From Erwinia tracheiphila (GTDB taxonomy: Bacteria; Pseudomonadota; Gammaproteobacteria; Enterobacterales; Enterobacteriaceae): a stretch of 64,000 bases of DNA. This document shows, one piece after another, positions 57,161 through 64,000 of the stretch (positions within the stretch are counted from its first letter, which is position 1; the number at the start of each line of letters is the position of its first letter). The stretch spans positions 4,278,001 through 4,342,000 of the forward strand of contig NZ_CP089932.1 in NCBI RefSeq assembly GCF_021365465.1. Direction: 5' to 3'. The notes under the pieces are model-generated. The model saw only the letters and a program-made list of their open reading frames with translations. It made no database searches and was not told the origin of the DNA. The translations under genes were made by a program, and so were the position numbers.

Positions 57161-58174
57161 TTATGTCAAGGCGTGTCTGGCCTCTTCTTCACGTGTAGGG
57201 GTCAAATCCATATACAATGACAGTTCGTCTTCTAACGCCTGCCCCGTGATCTTCAAATCCAATTCCACGTATTCTAGGGTTGTGCTGACACTTCGATGCC
57301 CCAGCAACCCTTTTACCATTGCGAGGTTTCGATCCGGTGATTTCATCATTTCAGTCGCCAGAGTATGTCTGAACCGATGGTGACTTACCTTAAAACCACA
57401 CTCTTTCGTTAGTCGGGTAAAGAACGAGCGAACAGGTTGTATCGCAGGTTCTGGACCAACCTCACCAAATGGGTTCAGGAAACGTTTCACATCAAAAAGG
57501 TAATCTTCCGGTTCGGCTCCTTGCGCGATGGCGCGATCAACAAGTATTCGCATACGGTCACTCAGGAAGTTGACTATCGGCACCAACCATTCCCTGTGTG
57601 TTTTGCTTCCCTTTTTACACAATAAAATAGAATTAGCTTTAAGATCGACGTCTTTTAAACGCACGTGTAACAGCTGATTCTGTCGCATACCAGTTGAACG
57701 CAACACATCAAACACCGTACGCCAATACCATACGGGATAGAGCGCGCAAGGCCTGCATTGTCCCAGCCAGTGATTTTCGCGCTCTTCAAATTGCCCCAGC
57801 ACCAAATTTACCCTAACCAACTGATCTCGGCTGAGGATCTTTTTCCTTTTGCTTCCCGGTGGTACTTGCGTTTCGTTAAGCGGATTTTCCTTGAGAGTGA
57901 GCCACTTTTTCTTTATCCCCTGGTTGTAGATCGCACGTAAATGGCGAACTTTATTATTCCACGTACTTGTTGTTAGTCCCCTTCCCAGCATGTCCCGACG
58001 CCACAAAATCAACTCTCGGTTCGTGACTTCATCAGGTAACATGTCATTCCCAATAAATTTCCTGAAAACTGCAACCACTCGGCGATAACTCATTTCAGTT
58101 TCAGGACGTAACGCCTTCGAGAAAAAATACTCTTCGAGCAAAGTTTCCCAGTCCATAACACGCGTTTTTTGCAT
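57161..58174 (-). CDS. Tyrosine recombinase (second integrase, outside the ICE att site)
   Basis: A 337-aa integrase. N-terminal SAM-like domain (residues 8-100), catalytic Arg in LRSTGMRQNQLLHVRLKD, HxxR box HHRFRHTLATEM, and LLGHRSVSTTLEYVE with the nucleophile Tyr. ATG with GGGAGAG upstream. It lies beyond the ICE att repeat and is transcribed toward it, so it likely belongs to another element that used the same tRNA-Phe site. Of that element only this gene and about 220 bases remain before the IS4-family copy. Confidence 0.85.
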   Translation of the reverse strand: MQKTRVMDWETLLEEYFFSKALRPETEMSYRRVVAVFRKFIGNDMLPDEVTNRELILWRRDMLGRGLTTSTWNNKVRHLRAIYNQGIKKKWLTLKENPLNETQVPPGSKRKKILSRDQLVRVNLVLGQFEERENHWLGQCRPCALYPVWYWRTVFDVLRSTGMRQNQLLHVRLKDVDLKANSILLCKKGSKTHREWLVPIVNFLSDRMRILVDRAIAQGAEPEDYLFDVKRFLNPFGEVGPEPAIQPVRSFFTRLTKECGFKVSHHRFRHTLATEMMKSPDRNLAMVKGLLGHRSVSTTLEYVELDLKITGQALEDELSLYMDLTPTREEEARHALT

Positions 58175-58395
58175 GATCTCTCCCTAGCTTAAATAGAAGC
58201 CTTGCGAACATAAGTTAGTCGAAAGACACAATTAATCCCTGTCAAGGGATCACCAGTACCGGACTGTCGTCAGGTAAGTTTGTCCCCCGATAGAGCAGAC
58301 TTGCCTTAACGAGGTAGCCTTTGGTTCGTTTAAACGCCCCCTTACGCTCTGATGTTTCATGCAGGTGAGCAAAATAAAATCGTTTACCCTTGACC
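58175..58395. other. Remnant upstream of the second integrase
   Basis: No gene seen. Includes a short stem, TCCCTG/CAGGGA, near 58233-58246. It ends abruptly at the left end of IS4-family copy 2; the bases here (CTTGACC) are not repeated on the other side. Confidence 0.4.
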
Positions 58396-59811
58396 TAATG
58401 CTGGTCACTTAAGGTGACCAGCAACCTTTTTATCCGGATATTTCCTGCTCTTTACCCTCAACTCTCTCGGGTAACTTCGCTCTCTTCTACCCGGTAACAC
58501 AAGCCATTTCGCCTGTTCATACAGGGTTCTCAGTTCTCCCGGCATTTTTCCCGGCGAAGCCCAGGGCAGGGTTATCAGCATCCGGATTATTTCGCTTATC
58601 GCTCCACTGAAGCTCAGCTGGTAAGGCAGGTAATCTCCTTTCAGATGGAACGCCATCTGCACCATCTGATATCGCACCAGGTTATAAGCCAGCAGTACCC
58701 CCCATAGCTCCTGTCTCACCAGCTCCGGCAGGCGACTGCGTAATGTCCACCGGCTGTCCAGCATACCCTGCTTTGCTTCCCGGTAGCCCAGTTCTGTTTC
58801 CCAGCGGTGGCGATATAGCTCGCTGATATCTTTACCCGGATAGCGATTCGGGTCTGTCAGTGACGTCAGCACCTGCCTCTCTTTACCGTCTACCCTGCGG
58901 GTCAGCAGTCTTGCCACCATTTCTTCCGGGACCCCTGGCCATTGCTTCCTGGCTCGTGGACTGGTTTTCAGGCATATCAGTTCATCTCCACGCCCCAAAC
59001 GGCGAACCACCTGATACTGTACGTGTTTTTTCAACGGCAACAACCAGTGACGGTGTTCTCCTGCTGTCTGCCAGTGATGAAGCAGACCCATCGAATAAAA
59101 TCCCTTATCGAACAGGGTGATACTGTTATTCGGGGTTTTCTCCGTCAGGTGTTCAGCCAGCCGCATTTCACTGACTTTTTCACTGTCGAATGCACTGGCG
59201 GCGATCAGATGGCTGCTCAGCTCCATCAGACAAACCATTCGCACCTGAGGATAGCCGCCTTCGCCGTACTGGCTGCTGTGTTTACTGAAGACGGCTCTGT
59301 TTTCCGGCGTATCGGCGGTACGCCAGACCACGCCGTCGACAGCAAACAGATTCAGACCGTGCCATTTTGGATGTGCAGCCTGCTGATTCCAGTGCTGCTG
59401 TGTGATATCAAAAAGCTCCCGCACTGCATTTTCACCCAGAGTCTTACGGCGCTGAATGACAGCGCTGCGTGCGGTAAAAGGAGCTCCGGTCCGGTCAGTA
59501 ATATCCATCAGATTGACGATTTCGGTCATCGGACGATCGCAAAAAATGGACATCCCAACGACAAGCCAAATCATGGATTCGAGGGAAAGTTTACGTTTAC
59601 GCAAAGTAACGGTATCGGTCAGGGTGAGCGCCTGCTGAATAAGCTCGGGAGGAATAAGGTCGGCGAGACTACGGGCGCGCTCAGGAGTGGCGGCATTGAT
59701 GATGCCGAGGGCCTGGGAAAGTTCCATTTAAAAAGGGTTCCATGATGAACATAGAACCCTTTTTACCGCATAAACCGGATCGGTCAACCGATCCTTAAAT
59801 GATCGGCATTA
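58396..59811 (-). mobile_element. IS4-family insertion sequence, copy 2, without target duplication
   Basis: Again 1416 bp, with the same terminal repeats as copy 1. I noted two single-base differences (near 42531/59142 and 42860/59471). The left flank (...CCCTTGACC) and right flank (GCCCACGGGT...) share no direct repeat, unlike copy 1. This suggests the flanks came together by recombination between IS copies or by an IS-linked deletion or inversion. It lies 31 bases from the bolA stop codon. Confidence 0.95.
58405..59727 (-). CDS. IS4-family transposase (copy 2)
   Basis: A 440-aa protein identical in sequence to copy 1 (41794-43116), with all catalytic motifs. The identical protein and near-identical DNA show recent spread within this genome. 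Confidence 0.95.
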   Translation of the reverse strand: MELSQALGIINAATPERARSLADLIPPELIQQALTLTDTVTLRKRKLSLESMIWLVVGMSIFCDRPMTEIVNLMDITDRTGAPFTARSAVIQRRKTLGENAVRELFDITQQHWNQQAAHPKWHGLNLFAVDGVVWRTADTPENRAVFSKHSSQYGEGGYPQVRMVCLMELSSHLIAASAFDSEKVSEMRLAEHLTEKTPNNSITLFDKGFYSMGLLHHWQTAGEHRHWLLPLKKHVQYQVVRRLGRGDELICLKTSPRARKQWPGVPEEMVARLLTRRVDGKERQVLTSLTDPNRYPGKDISELYRHRWETELGYREAKQGMLDSRWTLRSRLPELVRQELWGVLLAYNLVRYQMVQMAFHLKGDYLPYQLSFSGAISEIIRMLITLPWASPGKMPGELRTLYEQAKWLVLPGRRERSYPRELRVKSRKYPDKKVAGHLK

Positions 59812-59842
59812 GCCCACGGGTCGCCGATATTAAATTCCTGAT

Positions 59843-60157
59843 TCAGGCCAACGTGCTGGCACCACGACAATTTGGTGAAGCAGGTACCGTATCCTGTAGT
59901 GCTTCCCACTCTTTCAACGTGTAAGTATGCAATGCAAGCGCATGCACACTGCCAGCCAGCTCATCGGTCAGCACGCCGTAGATGGCACGATGTCGCATCA
60001 GGAAACGTTGATTGCTGAAACTGTCGCTAACGATGACCACTTTAAAATGGCTTTCTGCACCCGCAGGAACGTTGTGACGATAACTCTCATCCTGAACATC
60101 CAGATGCACGGGAGCGAACGCTGTTCTTAACTTTGCTTCTATTTGTTCGCGGACCAT
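59843..60157 (-). CDS. bolA: BolA morphogene/regulator
   Basis: A 104-aa BolA with [18 protein letters not shown] and the C-terminal [29 protein letters not shown], very close to E. coli BolA (105 aa). BolA proteins act in stress response and, with monothiol glutaredoxins, in Fe-S handling. ATG 60157 has GAGGAG upstream. The gene is complete, but the IS stands where trigger factor (tig) and its intergenic region would be in E. coli. Confidence 0.95.
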   Translation of the reverse strand: MVREQIEAKLRTAFAPVHLDVQDESYRHNVPAGAESHFKVVIVSDSFSNQRFLMRHRAIYGVLTDELAGSVHALALHTYTLKEWEALQDTVPASPNCRGASTLA

Positions 60158-60324
60158 ATCTTTACTCCTCATGACCGAGAATGAATCCCATAAGCCCTGC
60201 GCCCTTTATTAAGATGCAAGGCAATGAATTTACTTCCTGTCAGGCTTCAACTTGTGAAAAGCGATGTTATGATGACCGCCTAACTGTCCCGACCATACCT
60301 TTTATAGTCTCCGAGAAAATAAGC

Positions 60325-60903
60325 ATGTTAAAAAAAATCATTTTGCCTTTGCTGGCGCTGTTTGTTCTCGCCGGTTGTGCAAGCAATAACAACACCCTGA
60401 GTATCTCACCTAAAATCCAGCTTCCTCAACAGGACCCAAGTATTGGAGGCGTGACTGTCAGCATTAACGGGGCCGATCAACGTAGCGACCAGGCATTGGC
60501 AAAAGTCAACCGTGACGGCCAGTTAGCCACCCTGACCGCCACACGCGATCTGCGTTTTCTGCTTCAGGAAGTGCTGGAAAAGCAAATGGGTGCACGTGGC
60601 TACATGATCGGGCCCAACGGGCCAGTTGACCTGCAAATCATCGTGAACAACCTGTATGCCGATGTCACGCAGGGTAATGTGCGATACAGTATCACCACTA
60701 AAGCAGATATTTCTATTGTTGCCACTGCTAAAAATGGCAATAAGCAGGTTAAAAATTATCGGCAAACTTATAGCGTAGAAGGCGCATTTAACGCTACCAA
60801 CGATAAAATCACCAATGCCGTCAATTCAACGCTGAGTGACGTTATTTCCGATATGGCACAGGATACCAGCGTCAGCCAGTTTATCAGGCAAAACGCCCGC
60901 TGA
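60325..60903 (+). CDS. yajG: YajG lipoprotein
   Basis: A 192-aa lipoprotein with signal peptide and lipobox LFVLAGCAS (Cys 17), and the conserved part PQQDPSIGGVTVSINGADQR. Matches E. coli YajG in place and pattern; function unclear. ATG 60325 chosen as it starts the signal peptide; the longer frame to 60181 runs back into the bolA region. Followed by ampG on the same strand, the usual pair. Confidence 0.95.
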   Translation: MLKKIILPLLALFVLAGCASNNNTLSISPKIQLPQQDPSIGGVTVSINGADQRSDQALAKVNRDGQLATLTATRDLRFLLQEVLEKQMGARGYMIGPNGPVDLQIIVNNLYADVTQGNVRYSITTKADISIVATAKNGNKQVKNYRQTYSVEGAFNATNDKITNAVNSTLSDVISDMAQDTSVSQFIRQNAR

Positions 60904-61037
60904 TAAAATAGCAGGTTTCCGGGGAACACCTGTTCCCCAGAAACAACACAAAAATTGCCCACTCTAACGTTTCTAGTGAAGCTACCGCATGGCGCACCTG
61001 CCTTGTATTTGGCAAACTCCCTCACTCTGAGGTTTTT

Positions 61038-62504
61038 ATGACCAGTAACTACCTGCACATCTTCACTCAGCGTAACGCAGCGTTGCTGCTGTTGCTGGGC
61101 TTTTCCTCCGGTTTACCTCTGGCATTGAGCGCGGGGACGTTGCAAGCCTGGATGGCTGTGGAAAATGTTGATATTAAAACTATCGGCTTTTTCTCACTCG
61201 TTGGTCAGGCTTACGTGTTCAAGTTTCTTTGGTCTCCGCTGATGGATCGCTACACGCCGCCATTTTTAGGTCGACGTCGCGGCTGGCTATTGATCACACA
61301 GATTTTGCTGGTGGCAGGCATTGCGCTAATGGGCTTTATGCAGCCCTCGCGTGATTTGACACTGCTGGCAGCCCTGGCCGTACTGATCGCCTTTTGCTCC
61401 GCATCACAAGATATCGTATTCGATGCATGGAAAACTGATGTGCTGCCTGCCGAAGCGCGCGGTAGCGGAGCAGCAATTAGCGTGCTGGGTTATCGGCTGG
61501 CCATGCTGGTTTCCGGGGGGCTTGCCCTGTGGTTTGCTGATCGCTATGTCGGCTGGAACGCCATCTGGTGGGTGATGGCCCTGATGATGATACCGGGCAT
61601 CATTGCTACGCTTGTGGCGAACGAACCTGAAAGTGCCGACCAGCCACCAGCAACCCTGGAAGACGCAGTAATTGCCCCGCTGCGTGACTTTTTTAACCGT
61701 AATAATGCCTGGCTGATCCTTTCCTTAATTGTTCTTTATAAGCTGGGTGACGCTTTCGCACTCAGCCTGAGCACACTCTTTCTGATACGGGGCGTAGGGT
61801 TTGATGCCGGACAGGTTGGCCTTGTTAACAAATCACTGGGCCTGACCGCAACCTTGCTGGGTGCGCTGTTAGGAGGCATGTTGATGCAACGACTGAGCCT
61901 TTATCGTGCGCTGATGTTGTTTGGTATCCTCCAGGCTGTCTCAAATCTTGCCTACTGGGGGCTTTCAGTTACGGATAAGCATCTTTACAGCATGGCAGCA
62001 GCAGTATTTGTTGAAAACCTGTGCGGTGGGATGGGCACGGCAGCGTTCGTTGCGCTGCTTATGACGTTGTGCAATAAATCCTTTTCCGCCACTCAGTTTG
62101 CTTTACTCTCCGCTTTTTCAGCCGTTGGACGCGTCTATGTCGGCCCTCTTGCTGGAGAGCTTGTTGAGGCATGGGGATGGTCAACCTTTTATATTTTTTC
62201 TGTCGTTGCCGCACTGCCCGGACTGATCCTCCTTGCCGGATGTAAAAACACGCTTGAGCAAACGCAATCAGGTGAAGGGTTCGCCGTGCGTACCCACTTT
62301 ACCTTGGGCTATCGTTGGGCATTACGCGCGTTAAAAACTGGTGCCGCATTGATTGCAATGGGGTTTATCTTTATGGCGCTGCGTGCATCCGGTCTGCTGG
62401 ACATCGCTTTGCCAGTCGGTTTGTTATGGCAAGGTGGCATGGCTCTGGTAACGGCGGGTATTGTCTGCGGAAGCCTGCTGGATTATCTGGCGCTGCATAA
62501 ATAA
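61038..62504 (+). CDS. ampG: Muropeptide permease AmpG
   Basis: A 488-aa inner-membrane transporter of the major facilitator superfamily with some 14 hydrophobic segments. It imports anhydromuropeptides for cell-wall recycling and feeds the inducer of AmpC beta-lactamase. Typical stretches: RNAALLLLLGFSSGLPLALSAGTLQAWM at the N terminus and QDIVFDAWKTDVLPAEARGSGAA in the loop region. Length as in E. coli AmpG (491 aa). Confidence 0.95.
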   Translation: MTSNYLHIFTQRNAALLLLLGFSSGLPLALSAGTLQAWMAVENVDIKTIGFFSLVGQAYVFKFLWSPLMDRYTPPFLGRRRGWLLITQILLVAGIALMGFMQPSRDLTLLAALAVLIAFCSASQDIVFDAWKTDVLPAEARGSGAAISVLGYRLAMLVSGGLALWFADRYVGWNAIWWVMALMMIPGIIATLVANEPESADQPPATLEDAVIAPLRDFFNRNNAWLILSLIVLYKLGDAFALSLSTLFLIRGVGFDAGQVGLVNKSLGLTATLLGALLGGMLMQRLSLYRALMLFGILQAVSNLAYWGLSVTDKHLYSMAAAVFVENLCGGMGTAAFVALLMTLCNKSFSATQFALLSAFSAVGRVYVGPLAGELVEAWGWSTFYIFSVVAALPGLILLAGCKNTLEQTQSGEGFAVRTHFTLGYRWALRALKTGAALIAMGFIFMALRASGLLDIALPVGLLWQGGMALVTAGIVCGSLLDYLALHK

Positions 62505-62597
62505 ATTGTTACTGCACAAGCTGTTGAGCTGACGATCGCTAATTACCAGACTTAGCGTGATCGTCAACTTCATCCCGTACCTGATAATGAAAAATCT

Positions 62598-62655
62598 GTT
62601 GGTCGGAACCCTGAACCGATAAGCGCACGCTGTCGGTTCAGGGTTCCTGACCAAC
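62598..62655. terminator. Long inverted repeat after ampG
   Basis: GTTGGTC-g-GAACCCTGAACCGA pairs with TCGGTTCAGGGTTC-ct-GACCAAC, a stem of about 21 bp with one small interruption and an 11-13-base loop. It lies some 90 bases after the ampG stop. A shorter stem (TGACGATC/GATCGTCA, about 62530-62563) precedes it. Either may end transcription; neither has a clear T tract. It may instead be one copy of a dispersed chromosomal repeat. Confidence 0.5.
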
Positions 62656-63302
62656 ACATGCTGTTTGAAATATATGCGTTTTCTCCATTGTTACTGTTAA
62701 ATTTTAACAGGTAGTACTCCCACCATTCACTTTTGAACGGCAGCGTCTTTCCCTGGCAACAGGTCAGTATCCCGATAAATCGGGACGGAAAAACGGCTGC
62801 ATCCGGTTTATCTGTTTAAACGCGGTGCCCTGTCAGTGCAGCAGTTGCAGAACCGAGTATTTGAACCAAATTATTCACGACCAGTAAGTAAACCATCTTT
62901 AATGCTACGATTTTTCCGTTGAGTGCCATCGCTTGTGTTATTTTTTAAAAGTTTTTATATTTTAACTGCGCCTCATGAAAATTTAAAAAAATGGTGAGTG
63001 ATTATTTCCGTTTAATTAGCATTACTCAAACGATGTTAATATGTTAAATATTTGAGATCTAATTTCGCTGTTTATAGCAACCTTGTTTTCTCAAGGGGCT
63101 TTGAAATCATTTTTTGTTATATTCACGCCAACCCCCGTTACCATTAATGATTTTTCACCTCTGGCAACATCTGTGACAGGACATGTAAAAGGCATATACA
63201 CAGCGCTGACACAAGCTGCTGCTGGTTTACAGTAATGAAACCTTCCCGTAAAATGCAGCCACACTTAAACGACAATAGAGCCCTTGTCATTGAGGTCGTT
63301 AA
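62656..63302. other. AT-rich upstream region of cyoA
   Basis: No gene seen. From about 62930 the sequence is AT-rich and should contain the cyo operon promoter and its oxygen and iron regulation sites; I do not assign boxes. GAGGT stands before the cyoA ATG at 63303. Confidence 0.5.
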
Positions 63303-64000
63303 ATGAGACTCATGAAATACAATAAAAGTTTGGGGATTTTGTCATCGATCGCAGGCACCTTAATGTTAAGTGGCTGTGATAATGCATTGTTAAATCCCAA
63401 GGGACAGGTTGCACTGGAGCAACGTTCGCTGATACTGACAGCCTTTGGCTTGATGCTGATCGTTGTAATTCCGGCAGTCTTAATGGCATTGGTATTCGCT
63501 TGGAAATATCGGGCATCGAATACCAATGCCAAGTACAGCCCGAACTGGTCCCACTCTAACAAGGTGGAAGCCGTAGTCTGGACCGTGCCAATCCTGATTA
63601 TCCTCTTCCTTGGCGTCCTGACATGGAAATCAACCCATTCTCTCGAACCAAGTAAACCGCTGGTATCCAACGTTAAACCCATTGAAATCGATGTGGTGGC
63701 GCTGGACTGGAAGTGGCTGTTTATTTACCCGGAACAGGGTATTGCTACGGTTAATCAGATCGCGTTCCCGGCTAACACACCTGTGAATTTCAAGATTACC
63801 TCCAATACCGTGATGAACTCTTTCTTCATTCCAACCTTGGGTAGCCAAATTTACGCCATGGCAGGTATGCAGACTAAACTTCATCTTATCGCTAACGAAG
63901 CTGGCACTTTCGACGGTATTTCCGCTAACTTCAGCGGACGTGGTTTTTCTGGCATGAAGTTTAAAGCAATTGCCACACCTGACCAGGCTTCTTTCGATCA
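63303..64000 (+). CDS. cyoA: Cytochrome bo3 oxidase subunit II, CyoA (cut by the window end)
   Basis: The first 232 codons of CyoA are present; the gene continues beyond the window. It has a lipobox signal (LMLSGCD, Cys 25), two membrane segments ([24 protein letters not shown] and [17 protein letters not shown]) and the cupredoxin-like domain from about 120 ([22 protein letters not shown]). Closely follows E. coli CyoA. Subunit of the aerobic ubiquinol oxidase of the cytoplasmic membrane. Confidence 0.95.
   Translation, partial: MRLMKYNKSLGILSSIAGTLMLSGCDNALLNPKGQVALEQRSLILTAFGLMLIVVIPAVLMALVFAWKYRASNTNAKYSPNWSHSNKVEAVVWTVPILIILFLGVLTWKSTHSLEPSKPLVSNVKPIEIDVVALDWKWLFIYPEQGIATVNQIAFPANTPVNFKITSNTVMNSFFIPTLGSQIYAMAGMQTKLHLIANEAGTFDGISANFSGRGFSGMKFKAIATPDQASFD

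Overview
The window is a long stretch of an integrative and conjugative element (ICE) of the SPI-7/PAPI-1/PFGI-1 type (GI-type, MPF-G type IV secretion) in an enterobacterial chromosome. About 57 kb is ICE. The last 4.2 kb is ordinary chromosome: bolA, yajG, ampG and the start of cyoA, in the usual Enterobacterales order. These genes and an IS285-like element point to Enterobacterales, perhaps the Yersinia/Serratia side, but I cannot name the species. Nearly all ICE genes lie on the minus strand, so transcription runs right to left.

Layout from the left: an SF1 helicase and two unknown genes; an IS285-like element that split a small zinc-ribbon gene; an AT-rich HTH gene; a leading-region-like block at 4.9-10.1 kb (truncated N6-methylase, YubB/Api92-like protein, ArdC antirestriction protein and three unknowns); a tyrosine-recombinase-like gene behind a long structured leader; a YkgJ-type protein and a frameshifted lipoprotein. 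The conjugation genes run from 14.7 to 41.7 kb: TraG, the PFL_4711/4710/4709 families, the VirB4/TraC ATPase, TraB/K/E/L-like proteins, pilin-like proteins, the RAQPRD protein, TraD, an SLT transglycosylase and a PilL-like lipoprotein. Two cargo islands interrupt them: a 1266-residue KAP/YobI-like P-loop NTPase (19.7-23.5 kb) and a cytosine methyltransferase with a DUF4928 protein (32.1-34.2 kb). The replication and maintenance module follows: an IS4-family element, a DUF4160/DUF2442 pair, ssb, a DUF3577 protein, topB, a PFL_4669-family protein, a STY4528-like replication protein, DUF2857, a Dam-like methylase, ParB, DnaB and Soj/ParA. The ICE ends in a 49-bp copy of the 3' part of tRNA-Phe (56919-56967), the expected attachment repeat. 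Beyond it lie a second integrase gene, a second IS4-family copy without target duplication, and bolA. The intact tRNA-Phe, the ICE integrase and the relaxase should lie left of the window.

The most unusual structure is regulatory. Three copies of a roughly 175-bp hairpin-rich element (10222-10400, 12614-12848, 45171-45347) each lie just downstream of a TTGACR promoter-like sequence. They head the ardC block, the recombinase operon and the DUF3577-ssb operon that runs into the transfer genes. In the ardC and ssb operons, eight genes are each preceded by a leader with two mutually exclusive hairpins; the gene-proximal one is a terminator-like stem ending just before the Shine-Dalgarno. This suggests coordinated antitermination, or alternatively single-strand promoters acting during ICE entry. 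A group of 15-bp palindromes inside the STY4528-like gene and a 36-bp tandem repeat beside it are candidate origin or centromere sites.

The window has also decayed in places: an IS-interrupted gene, an 11-bp duplication frameshift in a lipoprotein, and an IS-associated rearrangement that separated bolA from the rest of its usual neighbourhood.
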